A stretch of DNA of 64,000 bases from NCBI RefSeq assembly GCF_000013045.1, contig NC_007677.1, positions 806,001 to 870,000 on the forward strand, in the 5' to 3' direction. Below the pieces are notes generated by a model that saw nothing but the letters and a program-made list of their open reading frames with translations, was not told the DNA's origin and did no database searches. Made by a program: the position numbers and the translations under genes. This document shows positions 1 through 9,115 of the stretch, one piece after another (position 1 is the stretch's first letter; every line of letters starts with the position of its first letter). Origin of the DNA: Salinibacter ruber DSM 13855. Lineage in GTDB: Bacteria; Bacteroidota; Rhodothermia; Rhodothermales; Salinibacteraceae.

Positions 1-18
1 GCTAAGCTTTTATTCTAT

Positions 19-651
19 ATGGGTAAAACAAAGCACGCATCCGATTACGTTTATTCAAATGCAAAATGTGGGCGTTCTCACGATTATCTGCTTCCCAGGG
101 TAGAGGCTATACTCGATGATCTGCAACCAAATGAAATATTTGATCTGGGTTGCGGAAACGGATCCGTGATGGCACACCTCGTGGAGAATGGATACAACGT
201 CACCGGCGTGGATCCCTCAGAAGAAGGTATTACCGAAGCTAAGAAGGCCTTCCCATACCTAGACGTTCACATTGGCTCAGCGTACGATGACCTATCACGT
301 CAGTATGGGCAATACGATGTGACCTTAAGCCTTGAAGTAGTCGAACACGTGTACTATCCGAGAAAGTATGCCGATACAGTGTTTAACCTGACGAGACCTG
401 GTGGACATGCTATTATTTCGACACCCTACCACGGATATCTAAAAAACCTTCTAATAGCTCTCATGGGAGAGTGGGGCCATCGCCACTACAGTCCATTCTG
501 GACGAATGGCCATATTAAAATTTGGAGTCCGTCTACACTGAAAAAGCTTCTTAGGGAGGCTGGCTTTAAGCAGATAAGAGTACACCGCGTGGGTCGGCTG
601 CCTTCGATCGCAAAGTCAATGATTGTTACAGCTAGTAAGGTGAGCGAGTGA
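19..651 (+). CDS. Class I SAM-dependent methyltransferase
   Basis: The 210-residue protein has the Rossmann methyltransferase signature: the glycine-rich SAM-binding loop FDLGCGNGS at about residues 41-49, an acidic residue ending strand 2 (VTGVDPS), and the motif TLSLEVVEHV typical of methyltransferase_11/23 proteins. Such enzymes in glycan clusters methylate sugars or lipid-linked intermediates; the acceptor cannot be read from sequence. It opens an AT-rich glycosylation block, with a GT61 glycosyltransferase downstream. The start is the first ATG after the window edge and leaves a complete N-terminus. The family call is firm and the substrate unknown. Confidence 0.85.
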   Translation: MGKTKHASDYVYSNAKCGRSHDYLLPRVEAILDDLQPNEIFDLGCGNGSVMAHLVENGYNVTGVDPSEEGITEAKKAFPYLDVHIGSAYDDLSRQYGQYDVTLSLEVVEHVYYPRKYADTVFNLTRPGGHAIISTPYHGYLKNLLIALMGEWGHRHYSPFWTNGHIKIWSPSTLKKLLREAGFKQIRVHRVGRLPSIAKSMIVTASKVSE

Positions 652-809
652 CGATCATTGATGAATCTTGCCAAACATCTTTATTAGCGTCATTCTAAAA
701 AACTTGTAGATCATTACCAGATCCGGACTTCAACTGGACAATATTGGAAATAGAAGTGATCTCAATAATGGAGTCTTATGGTATGTTTTGCCTTTTATGG
801 AGATCGATA

Positions 810-1997
810 ATGTCGAGGATTATTTTTCCCTTAGGTCGCACAACACGAAATCTACTAAGCAAAACTATGTGCCATTTGACGCTACCGATGCGGTGGCTAC
901 CATCGGATTCGAAGTCTTTTGGGCCACCACGAGGATACTATCATCACGCGCGCACGTATGTCGATCAGCACGATGGACGGTACCAAACTGTTTTCCCGGA
1001 GCGCAAGCGCGTTCATGCTGAGCCGAGCAGTATTTACTCGTCTACTCACTGGAAATTTAAGAATGAGAAAGAGTCCACACTTAGAGAGGACTACGTTGCT
1101 ACGATTCCGAAAGGACGCATAGTTGGAACCCCTGGTGATGTGGTTACAGCGAACGACAGACTTCTAGCGGACGCGAGTAAGCAATTAGCAACAGAAGCCC
1201 AGTGCCATCACCTATTAAGGAAACCATGGCTACCTACGCTAGAAAAGATTGATGGAAATATTGCCGTCTTGGCTTCTGATCGTGGCTCGGAGTTTTATCA
1301 CTGGTTTGTTGATGTCCTGCCACGGATATATCTTGTGAACAAGAGTAAAGAACGGATCGATTATTACTATGTCCCCGATGACGACTCGTACAAAAAAAAG
1401 ACACTACAGAAAATAGGTATAGATTCCGGTAAAATAATAAACCCATCACAAGATCATCATATTGAAGCGGCAAAAGTTATAGTACCATCGTTGCCTAGAA
1501 CATTCGGCAACGTCCCGAGGTGGTCTACTGAATTTCTTCGAAAGAGACTTATACCTACTGTAGATGAAGCGAACAGTAAGCTGCCTTCACGTGTATATAT
1601 TGACCGGGTCAATGTGTTGAGAAGAAAGGTAGCTAACAGGGAAAGGACTATCAACTTTTTAAAAAAATACAATTTTAAGCCCGTAAGGCTTGAAAATTAC
1701 AAGTGGGATAAGCAAGTAAGCATTGTCAGAAATGCTAGTATAATAGTGGCACCTCATGGAGCAGGATTAGTTAACACTATTTTTTGCTCGGACGGGTGTA
1801 ATATAATAGAAATATTTTCGCCTAACTATATGAATCTATGCTACTGGAAGTTGCTACAAAACTTAAATGTGAGGTACCACTATATAATAGGCAGCGGTAA
1901 AAGACCGAAAAAGGGCAATGACCCACACTATGGCTGGGACCCAATAGAGGTGAATATTGATGCTCTGGAAAATACATTAGAAGCCATCCTACGGTGA
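810..1997 (+). CDS. GT61-family glycosyltransferase (DUF563)
   Basis: The central and C-terminal parts match the GT61/DUF563 family: RGSEFYHWFVDVLPR in the middle and VAPHGAGLVNTIFC near residue 330 are the family hallmarks, and the C-terminus carries the usual IIEIFSP strand. These enzymes add single sugars such as xylose or GlcNAc to polysaccharides or proteins. I chose ATG 810 because GGAG lies eight bases upstream; in-frame TTG or ATG codons at 744, 768 and 783 would add a poorly conserved basic leader. Codon use is AT-rich like its neighbours, suggesting the block was acquired together. The donor sugar is unknown. Confidence 0.8.
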   Translation: MSRIIFPLGRTTRNLLSKTMCHLTLPMRWLPSDSKSFGPPRGYYHHARTYVDQHDGRYQTVFPERKRVHAEPSSIYSSTHWKFKNEKESTLREDYVATIPKGRIVGTPGDVVTANDRLLADASKQLATEAQCHHLLRKPWLPTLEKIDGNIAVLASDRGSEFYHWFVDVLPRIYLVNKSKERIDYYYVPDDDSYKKKTLQKIGIDSGKIINPSQDHHIEAAKVIVPSLPRTFGNVPRWSTEFLRKRLIPTVDEANSKLPSRVYIDRVNVLRRKVANRERTINFLKKYNFKPVRLENYKWDKQVSIVRNASIIVAPHGAGLVNTIFCSDGCNIIEIFSPNYMNLCYWKLLQNLNVRYHYIIGSGKRPKKGNDPHYGWDPIEVNIDALENTLEAILR

Positions 1998-3040
1998 GAG
2001 TGTTGATTTATAGAATAGGATAGGGGTGCCTCATAAATACAGTTATGTCAACTGGGCCTATCAGTTCACAGAAGTGTAGTAGGTTCGCCGAAAGGTAGTT
2101 CGAGAAGATTAAAGTTTATGGTCTCGGTATAGAACTCTCGTCTTTCTGGAAAACCGTCTTGTCTATTATCTTATCGGGTAAGGGCTTTCCACGGAGACCG
2201 AGCGATCAAGGCCAACTCTTGTGCAAAAGTGCACTGCGTCAGGTTCGGTCAGGTAGCCGCTACTCAGTGTTGGTGAGGAAATTGTCGGCGTTAGGTTTGG
2301 ACCTAGTGGTTGGCTCACTCCTGCTGAGGATGGCGCTCATGTCCAAGACTTTCGCCCTGTCGACGATTCATCGTGTTTCTCGGCCAGCACGGCGCCAATC
2401 CGTCGGCAGGCCGAGTCGACGTTTGTGAAGATCCGGATTGCTTTTCGGGCGCAGACGAACTCTCTCGATCAACGGTTCGGTCATATTCATTGTGTGTGCT
2501 CGGTGCCCGTACCTGCCGGACGGTACAACGAGTACCGTAGCGTCCTCTAAGTTCTCCTCGACTGCGGCGAGGTTATGGGCCGCTTCTTCTCGAAGCCTCC
2601 CATAGGCATCTACCTCTTCAATTCGGCCCTTCTTGCCCACGACAGTCACGATCTTCTGGAGCTCTCACTCAAAGACCAGCCTGGCCTCCAATGGAACGTA
2701 GGTGCTATCTGGGACTCACAGCTCGCAGCGACTATCGGCCGGAAAATCGCCTTTTACAAGATCTGGAGTGAAATGCCTTTCAGCTCCGCGAACCGACATA
2801 GAGGGTTGTGTTTGAGGCCTTATCTCGCTAAGTGATCCTCTTTCATCGGGCGAGCCACACGCTTTTCGGCTGCCTCGTAGCCTTCAGTCCGGAGATCGTC
2901 ACCGGGAGCGGATACGGTGGACGTGTTGTAGCCAAGTGTAGAACTATTTTTGCGGAAATACAATGTCACATTGAGCGAAAGAGCTCCAATGTGTAAGCAC
3001 TGTCCCTGTTACCTCACAAATGAATTAATCTACACCACCT
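1998..3040. other. Gene-poor gap with decayed transposase
   Basis: About 1 kb without an intact gene between the GT61 and sulfotransferase genes. The only recognisable content is an IS256-like transposase remnant on the minus strand (separate entry). The rest gives no supported reading frame on either strand. Composition is richer in GC around 2400-2800 than in the flanking genes, in keeping with an inserted and degraded element. Confidence 0.6.
2325..2745 (-). pseudogene. Remnant of IS256 (mutator) transposase C-terminus
   Basis: Minus-strand reading gives HTMNMTEPLIERVR, a decayed form of the IS256 C-terminal motif (LRTTNMMERLIQEIRRR in the better preserved copy near 7080). In another frame it is followed by AVLAEKHDESSTGRK, matching ALLAEKHEEWSTGRR of that copy. 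The frame change between the two halves and the loss of the FPN motif show it is dead. Upstream residues resemble the helical region before the motif. No ends or target duplication could be located. Confidence 0.65.
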
Positions 3041-3835
3041 ATGTCGCCTATTCTCGTGGACAAAAGCTCTCTTTTGAACCCATTTTTTTACGCACGTAAG
3101 GCTTGGCTATACGCCGGCAGCCTCTATAAGCTATCTGAAACCGATATAATAATGGCATTTTACCCCAAGACTGGGAGTACATGGGTCAGGTTTTTCTTAT
3201 ATAATATACTGCGGGATAAACCTTTAGGGAGCGAACCACCGAGCTTTAATGAGCTAAACAAATACATGGCTGAGTACGGCAATCCGAGTATGTTCAATAC
3301 GTGGCCCTTCGAAGACCAGCCAAGACTTATCAAAACACACCGTCCATACAGCAGGGTATTCCGTAACAATAAGTCAATGATGGTTGTTCGAGATCCAAGA
3401 GACATAATGGTATCATTTTACCATTATGCAAAAGAAAATACGGACTTTTCCTTCGACGGTAGCATGAAAGAAATGATACACCACCCGAGAATGGGAATGG
3501 AAGTGTTTTTTCAGCACTATAAATCATGGAGGAATAACGTTAGCTTAATCAAAAGGTATGAAGATCTTAAAGAAGATCCGTTAAGTAACTTCGCAGATAT
3601 AGCAGATTTTTGTCAAATAAACACAAGCAGGAAAAAAGTAAAGCGAGCCGTCAAGCAATCAAGTGTGAAGAATGTTCGTAAAGCACAACAAAAAAGCGAG
3701 CTCGATCATCTTGACGATGAGTTTACATTTGCACGCAAGGCGACTAGCTCACAATGGAAAGATTATTTTGATAATAGTGACCTAAAGGAATTTCATAAAC
3801 TTTGCGAAAAGTACGAGTTCGACTTATACACTTAA
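3041..3835 (+). CDS. Sulfotransferase family protein
   Basis: A 264-residue protein with the PAPS-binding 5'-phosphosulfate loop AFYPKTGSTWVRFF at about residues 39-52 and the 3'-phosphate motif VVRDPRDIMVSFYHY near residues 114-128, as in the cytosolic sulfotransferase family. It probably moves sulfate from PAPS to a sugar hydroxyl of the local polysaccharide. Sulfated exopolysaccharide would suit a halophile, but the acceptor is inferred only from context. The gene is AT-rich and stops 15 bases before the next glycosyltransferase, so the two are likely co-transcribed. Confidence 0.85.
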   Translation: MSPILVDKSSLLNPFFYARKAWLYAGSLYKLSETDIIMAFYPKTGSTWVRFFLYNILRDKPLGSEPPSFNELNKYMAEYGNPSMFNTWPFEDQPRLIKTHRPYSRVFRNNKSMMVVRDPRDIMVSFYHYAKENTDFSFDGSMKEMIHHPRMGMEVFFQHYKSWRNNVSLIKRYEDLKEDPLSNFADIADFCQINTSRKKVKRAVKQSSVKNVRKAQQKSELDHLDDEFTFARKATSSQWKDYFDNSDLKEFHKLCEKYEFDLYT

Positions 3836-3850
3836 CGGAAATAAGGTATT

Positions 3851-5047
3851 ATGACAAAAGCTAATACGGGTTCGGACAGACCAGTTCTTCTCTTTGCGTA
3901 TGCTTGCCCTAAGGGTTTTTCAGGCCAGAAACGATCCACAGAAATTCTTATTGAAAATATAAACAGAGAGAAATGGGATATACGGAGCCTGCAACTTCCA
4001 GCTTATGAAGGCGGTAATGAGATTAGTATTAGGGCGGTTGTTAGGATGTGTAATGAGATGGTGAAAGCTATTGGTGATATATATAAATACTCAGGTAGTG
4101 AGGTAACTATGTATATGAATATGGGCCAAAGCCTGGTTTCGATAGTGAGGATGGCGATTCCATTTGTACTAATTCGTGCATTTGCCGCAAAATTCTCATC
4201 AGTTATTGCTTTACATGGAGGAAAATTTATGCAATGGGAGCCCGAGAGTATCGTAAACAGAACATTCGTTTTAATGCTCTCATGCGCTGATAAAATAAAC
4301 GTACTTAGCCCTAACCAGAAAAAAAGGTTATCAAGTATGGGCATACCTGAGCAAAAAATAGTTGTGAATCCAAACACGTGCACGTTTCCATCCCTGAGTC
4401 GGGGCCAAGTGATGGAGAAGCAAAATAGTGCTCCCCCAGTACGTATTATGTATTTAGGCTTATTAATCCAGACTAAGGGTTACTTCCGTTACTTAGAAGC
4501 TCTTGAGATGCTTGCAGATGATAGTAGTATGCCAGAGACGGATGCGATTTTGGCTGGCCCAATCAGTACGCACGAAGGGGAGGGGATATTTAGCGACCGA
4601 AAGCAAACCGAGGCGGCAATTCGCGATAAGATTGAGGTTATAAATAATTCTTCTTACATAAATATAAAGTGGCTTGATTGGGTTGATGGTCAAGAAAAAG
4701 TGGACCTGTATCATAAAACACATATATTTGTTTTTCCGAGCTACTTCTCGGTAGAGGCTCAGCCTCATGTTATTATGGAGGCATTGACAAGTGGTTGTGC
4801 GGTCATTACCTCCACAATCGGTGAAATACCTTATCAGCTTGATGATCGTATCGGTATTCAGCTTCAAGAGCCGACTTGTTCTCGGATAGCTGATGCCATC
4901 CGGGCATATGCGAAGAATGAGGAAGCGCGAAAGCGCGCAGCTGTGGAGGGCTGGTCACGTTTTCAAAAACAATTCTCCTTAGATCCACATCTTTCAAGGT
5001 GGCATGATACACTTGAGGAGTTGCGTCAATTACTTGATGTAAAATAA
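3851..5047 (+). CDS. GT4-type glycosyltransferase
   Basis: A 398-residue GT-B fold glycosyltransferase. The N-terminal half holds a Rossmann-like acceptor domain (FAYACPKGFSGQ, then IALHGGKF). The C-terminal half has the Glycos_transf_1 features: RIMYLGLLIQTKGYF at the domain start and the donor-binding segment VFPSYFSVEAQPHVIMEALTSGC with its conserved glutamate. It probably extends the lipid-linked oligosaccharide. The stop at 5047 is 5 bases before the first ATG of the epimerase gene, indicating an operon with the sulfotransferase upstream. Donor and linkage are unknown. Confidence 0.85.
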   Translation: MTKANTGSDRPVLLFAYACPKGFSGQKRSTEILIENINREKWDIRSLQLPAYEGGNEISIRAVVRMCNEMVKAIGDIYKYSGSEVTMYMNMGQSLVSIVRMAIPFVLIRAFAAKFSSVIALHGGKFMQWEPESIVNRTFVLMLSCADKINVLSPNQKKRLSSMGIPEQKIVVNPNTCTFPSLSRGQVMEKQNSAPPVRIMYLGLLIQTKGYFRYLEALEMLADDSSMPETDAILAGPISTHEGEGIFSDRKQTEAAIRDKIEVINNSSYINIKWLDWVDGQEKVDLYHKTHIFVFPSYFSVEAQPHVIMEALTSGCAVITSTIGEIPYQLDDRIGIQLQEPTCSRIADAIRAYAKNEEARKRAAVEGWSRFQKQFSLDPHLSRWHDTLEELRQLLDVK

Positions 5048-5052
5048 CTGAT

Positions 5053-6021
5053 ATGATGCGTGTTCTGGTGACTGGGACTCATGGGATAGTTGGGCGATGG
5101 CTTACGGAAAGACTTCAAGAGGAAGGTTTTACAGTAATAGGTTTGGATCGACAGAATGAACCTCGGAATGTTGACGAGCATTACACGTGTAATATTCTCA
5201 ACCGTGAGAGGGTTATGGAGGTTATACGTGCTGCTGCTCCTAATGCCCTTATCCATCTCGCCGCTCGTACGGATCTGGACGAAACGGAGAACCTAGATGG
5301 TTATGCTGCCAATATAGACGGTGTTCGGAATGTGGTCGACGCGGTGGGTAGTACTCCTTCAATTCGAAGAGCTATCTATACGTCATCCCAGCTCGTGTGC
5401 CGAACTGGATACGTGCCCGCTCACGACACGGAGTACTGCCCGGACACGTTGTATGGAAAAAGTAAGGTTAGAACGGAGCAAATTGTTCGGGATAAGGATG
5501 GTGGAGGGGTTTCCTGGTGTATAGTTCGACCAACGACAGTGTGGGGGCCTTACATGAAGCCACACTACCAAAAATTTTTGGAATATATACAGAAGGGAAT
5601 ATATTTTCATATTGGTAAAAAAGACTTATACAAGTCCTATGGGTACGCGGGAAATGTCGCGCACCAGTATTACAAAATACTGACCACCTCTTCTGACAGT
5701 ATACATCAGGAGGTGCTGTACCTTGCGGACTATGAACCTATTTCTCTGCGTGAATATGCTAACATGTTACAGGAAGAAATGGGCTCAAGGTCAATACCGA
5801 CTTGTCCACTACAGGTGGCTAAAGTCTTGGCCAAGATTGGGGATATAATTAACTGGCTCGGCTGGAAGAGTTTTCCCTTTAACTCGTTTAGGTTAAATAA
5901 CATACTTACAGAGTATACGTATGACATGGAGAGAACGAGGCAAATATGCGGCCCTCTTCCGTATTCTACTCAAGAGGGAATAAGAGAGACTGTGTCGTGG
6001 TTCTTAGAGGAAAGTAGATAA
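5053..6021 (+). CDS. NAD-dependent epimerase/dehydratase (extended SDR)
   Basis: A 322-residue extended short-chain dehydrogenase. The N-terminus is MMRVLVTGTHGIVGRWL, with the GxxGxxG NAD loop slightly altered (TGTHGIVG). Further on are LIHLAART, a catalytic-type YGKSK in TLYGKSKVRTEQ, and RPTTVWGPYMKPHYQ. These are sugar-nucleotide epimerases, dehydratases or reductases; the particular reaction is not clear. ATG 5053 and ATG 5056 are tandem start candidates. It is the last gene of the AT-rich block and was probably transcribed with the GT4 gene. Confidence 0.8.
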   Translation: MMRVLVTGTHGIVGRWLTERLQEEGFTVIGLDRQNEPRNVDEHYTCNILNRERVMEVIRAAAPNALIHLAARTDLDETENLDGYAANIDGVRNVVDAVGSTPSIRRAIYTSSQLVCRTGYVPAHDTEYCPDTLYGKSKVRTEQIVRDKDGGGVSWCIVRPTTVWGPYMKPHYQKFLEYIQKGIYFHIGKKDLYKSYGYAGNVAHQYYKILTTSSDSIHQEVLYLADYEPISLREYANMLQEEMGSRSIPTCPLQVAKVLAKIGDIINWLGWKSFPFNSFRLNNILTEYTYDMERTRQICGPLPYSTQEGIRETVSWFLEESR

Positions 6022-6281
6022 CGGTGTGTATGGAAAATAGTCTGGGTAAATGGGTGACTGAAGTTTTTGGTTAGATAGGAATGCATCACAATAGTTACCT
6101 AAGACAGTTGGTGTAAATTGTTTTATATCCGTTCTTTTATTTCATTTCCCGGTTGTGTTTAATAAGTTGTGCGAAGCCAATGATGGCCTGACCGGAAGCG
6201 AGGTGGAATAGAAAAGGGCCACCGCCGCCTGTAGGTTGGTTTGACCACCACAGTCGAACCGACCATACAGAGACGCTGACC

Positions 6282-7318
6282 CAAATCCAGGTGTCGTTAG
6301 ACGAGGAGACCCTCCGCGAAGCCAAAGGTCGGCGACAAGGGAGCCGAAGTGCTTCTGGGCAAGGTGATGATCCAGATTCTGCAGACAGAGATGACCGAGC
6401 CCCTTGGAGCTAACCATGGTGAACGGGCCCCGGGTCTGCGTGTCTACCGCAGTGGGAGCTCCGAGCGGGCCCTGACCAGGCGGATTGGGTTCCTGAAGCT
6501 GGAAGTACGTCGCGATAGAGACGGGACCTCCCCGACCCGGCTGTTCGAACGCTATCAGCGGTCGAAAAGAGGACTGGTGACGACACTGATGCAGATGGTG
6601 CTCCAAGGCGTATCGACGCGCCGGGTTAATAAGATCACCACTGAGCTCTGTGGGCGAGAGCTTAGCCGACAAACCGTAAGCAACCTGACCGAACCTCACG
6701 CAGCGCACTTTTGCACAAAAAATCGGACTTGTTCTGTGCGCTTTGGCGGATTGGCCCCCTGAGGAGGAATATCCGTTCCTGCCGGCCGACACCATGCAGC
6801 TAAAGGTTCGTCGCGGGGAGGCGGTGCGGTCGGCTATGGCACCCGTTGTCGTCGGAATCAGTGAAGACGGCTACCGAGAGATTCTTGGATTCAAGATCGC
6901 TCTCCGGGAGACCGGAGAAAGCTGGAGAGAGCTGCTGGGGGAACTCAAGAAGCGAGGCCTCTCCGGCGTAGAGTTGGCCACCAGCGACGCGCATGAGGCT
7001 TTTGAAGAAGGCCTTCTGGATGCCACTGCTGTTCTAGCTCTTCCGGAAAAGTATCGCGAGAGACTCCGAACGACGAACATGATGGAGCGGCTCATCCAGG
7101 AGATCCGCCGACGGGAGAAGGTCATTCGAATCTTTCCGAACAAAGCGTCGGCCTGGCGCCTCGTTGGGGCCTTGCTGGCCGAAAAACACGAAGAATGGTC
7201 CACCGGAAGGCGCTACTGGACAATCGAGGAGTTCTACGAATGGCGGACCAGAGAGCCCGGAAGAGACGCTCAAGAACTGAAATCAGAATCTCCTAGTCCC
7301 ACGCTACAACCAGCTTGA
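6282..7318 (+). pseudogene. Broken IS256-family (mutator) transposase
   Basis: Reading starts near QVSLDEETLREA (6282), then shifts frame around 6330 into AEVLLGKVMIQILQTEMTE and continues to RQTVSNLTE near 6695. About 35 foreign bases follow, then a new frame from ADWPPEEEYPF through LQLKVRRGEAV-like, ILGFKIALRETGESW and ELATSDAHEAFEEGL. The segment that normally follows, with the WQRC/HF region, is missing, so SDAHEAFEEGL runs almost directly into ALPEKYRERLRTTNMMERL. Two frame changes plus this internal deletion make it inactive. A C-terminal remnant of the same family lies at 2325-2745. Confidence 0.85.
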
Positions 7319-7329
7319 TAGGCAAGGCG

Positions 7330-7353
7330 CGTTACACAAAAAACTGGACTTGA
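7330..7353 (+). repeat. IS256-type right terminal sequence
   Basis: Just after the broken transposase lies TTACACAAAAAACTGGACTT. A near copy (TTGCACAAAAAATCGGACTT) occurs at 6718-6737, inside the transposase reading frame. The position after the stop codon suggests this is the element's right end, and the inner copy suggests a second end was embedded during earlier rearrangement. No matching left inverted repeat was found upstream of 6282. Confidence 0.5.
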
Positions 7354-7359
7354 CGGAAT

Positions 7360-7475
7360 TCGGCGGCTGAGGGCCTGCCGCGCCCAAACGGACTGGTCGA
7401 TCTCCGCCACGTTTAGCCAACCTCCATGCTCAGGCGTGTAGTGAATTTTGAGCCGCTCGGCCGAGAAGTCTTTGG
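7360..7475 (-). pseudogene. IS630-type transposase C-terminal remnant
   Basis: Minus-strand translation gives LKIHYTPEHGGWLNVAEID, followed by SVWARQALSRRIPS. This is the typical C-terminal region of the IS630-family DDE transposases that carry the HYTPxHGSWLNMAE motif. Nothing else of the gene survives: the upstream side passes into IS3-like sequence and the downstream side into the IS256 terminus. It forms part of an IS scrap zone between the two glycan blocks. Confidence 0.6.
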
Positions 7476-7590
7476 TCACCTGCTCGAAGCAAAAGTACTT
7501 GGCACCCGGTACCGTGAAGAATACAACACCGAACGGCCTCACATCTCAGTTGATTTCCAAAGCCGGGCGGAGTATTATGCAAACTGCGTC
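7428..7590 (+). pseudogene. IS3-family OrfB C-terminal remnant
   Basis: Plus-strand reading gives REVFGHLLEAKVL, then REEYNTERPHIS and AEYYANC. This matches the extreme C-terminus of IS3-family OrfB integrase-like transposases (EAKVLIEDWRREYNTERPHSSLG in typical members). Only this tail is left. It overlaps the IS630 scrap on the opposite strand, showing that different elements were joined here. Confidence 0.6.
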
Positions 7591-7784
7591 GCAGTCTCTG
7601 TTCTCACTCCAGCACCAGTCTAACATTCACCCTGGTACAGAGATCGGGAGCACCCCAAGCGTGTCTCACCGGTGAGTAGGAAGACTGCGCGCCTAGCAAT
7701 GGATCTGATACGTATCGAGAGAAAATCCACTATATATCGGGGGGATCCACTGGTGTACACCTAAAAGACAAGTCGGCCAAAAAA

Positions 7785-8927
7785 ATGACAGAGTTCTCCT
7801 CTAGTACGAACGGTCACTCTTTCTCGAATAGAGCGCCGGATCCACGCAGGGATATTCTCTCGTCAAATCCGAGGAATCGGGTCGAGGCGGAGTCCATCTT
7901 CCAGGGCGATGTCGACACCGACAACACCGTCGTCGTCTGCGGTGCAGGTGGCTTCATCGGCGGTCACCTCGTGGCCGACCTGCTCCGGCAGGGCTTCAAT
8001 CAGGTACGCGCCGTCGACATCAAGCCGCCGAACCAGTGGTTCCAGAAGTTTCCGCAGGCGGACAACCGCTCCCTCGACCTGCGGGAGAAAGAGAACTGCT
8101 ACCGCGCGCTAGAAAACGCGGACCACGTCTACAACCTCGCCGCCGACATGGGCGGGATGGGCTTCATCGAAAACAACAAGGCCCTCTGCATGCTCAGCGT
8201 GACGATCAACACGCACCTGCTGATGGCCGCCCGGGACATGGACATCGACAGATACTTCTATTCGTCGAGCGCCTGCGTCTACAACCAGGAGCTCCAGGAC
8301 ACCGCCGACGTAGAGCCTTTATCCGAGGAGGACGCCTATCCGGCCCTCGCCGAAGACGGGTACGGGTGGGAGAAGCTCTTCAGCGAGCGGATGTGTCGCC
8401 ACTTTCGCGAGGACTTCGGTGTGACGACCCGCGTGGCCCGCTACCACAACGTGTACGGCCCGTTCGGCACCTACGACGGCGGTCGGGAGAAGGCCCCGGC
8501 GGCCCTGACGCGCAAGGCGATCGAGGCGAAGCTATCCGGCAGCGACGACATCGTGATCTGGGGCGACGGGACGCAGACGCGAAGTTTCATGTACATCGAC
8601 GACTGCGTGAAGGGGACACAGAAGATTATGCACTCCGATATTACGGAACCAATCAACCTCGGGAGCGACGAGCTGGTGACGATCAACGAACTGGTGGACG
8701 TGATCGAGCAGGCGGTGGAGGTGGACCTCGACCGGGAGTACGACCTCACGAAGCCGCAGGGAGTCGACGGCCGCAACTCGGACAACACGAAGATTCTGGA
8801 GGAACTGGGCTGGGAGCCGCCGACGGGGCTTCGGGACGGGATGGAGGTCACCGCCGAGTGGATCGAGCAGCAGATGCGCACCCATCGTGAGGCGGAGACG
8901 ACGAGCCGGTTTGCGGTGCCGCATTAA
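7785..8927 (+). CDS. GDP-mannose 3,5-epimerase-like SDR
   Basis: A 380-residue extended SDR whose sequence follows the plant GDP-mannose 3,5-epimerase closely. Seen here are NAD loop GAGGFIGG (residues 53-60), NLAADMGGMGFIENN, YFYSSSACVYN, the catalytic YGWEK, RYHNVYGPFGTYDGG, GREKAPAA, a DGTQTRSFMYIDDCV segment and GRNSDNTKI near the C-terminus. That enzyme converts GDP-mannose to GDP-L-galactose and GDP-L-gulose. In this context it would supply an activated sugar for surface glycan. The first 45 residues are extra relative to the fold. A related bacterial epimerase with another GDP- or CDP-sugar cannot be excluded. Confidence 0.8.
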   Translation: MTEFSSSTNGHSFSNRAPDPRRDILSSNPRNRVEAESIFQGDVDTDNTVVVCGAGGFIGGHLVADLLRQGFNQVRAVDIKPPNQWFQKFPQADNRSLDLREKENCYRALENADHVYNLAADMGGMGFIENNKALCMLSVTINTHLLMAARDMDIDRYFYSSSACVYNQELQDTADVEPLSEEDAYPALAEDGYGWEKLFSERMCRHFREDFGVTTRVARYHNVYGPFGTYDGGREKAPAALTRKAIEAKLSGSDDIVIWGDGTQTRSFMYIDDCVKGTQKIMHSDITEPINLGSDELVTINELVDVIEQAVEVDLDREYDLTKPQGVDGRNSDNTKILEELGWEPPTGLRDGMEVTAEWIEQQMRTHREAETTSRFAVPH

Positions 8928-9115
8928 CGGGCCAGCAATCCGTACTCCCACTATTGGTACAGCTGCCGAGTACAGCAGCTAACGGCGGGTTGCCATTCAC
9001 GAAAATGGTCAATCTGGCGTGGGGTGCTGTCTGAAGTGGGATATAGAGCTATTGGCCCAGCTGAGAGGGTACGAATCATTTGCCCCCCTATCAAAAGTTA
9101 GGACACCATTCAGTT

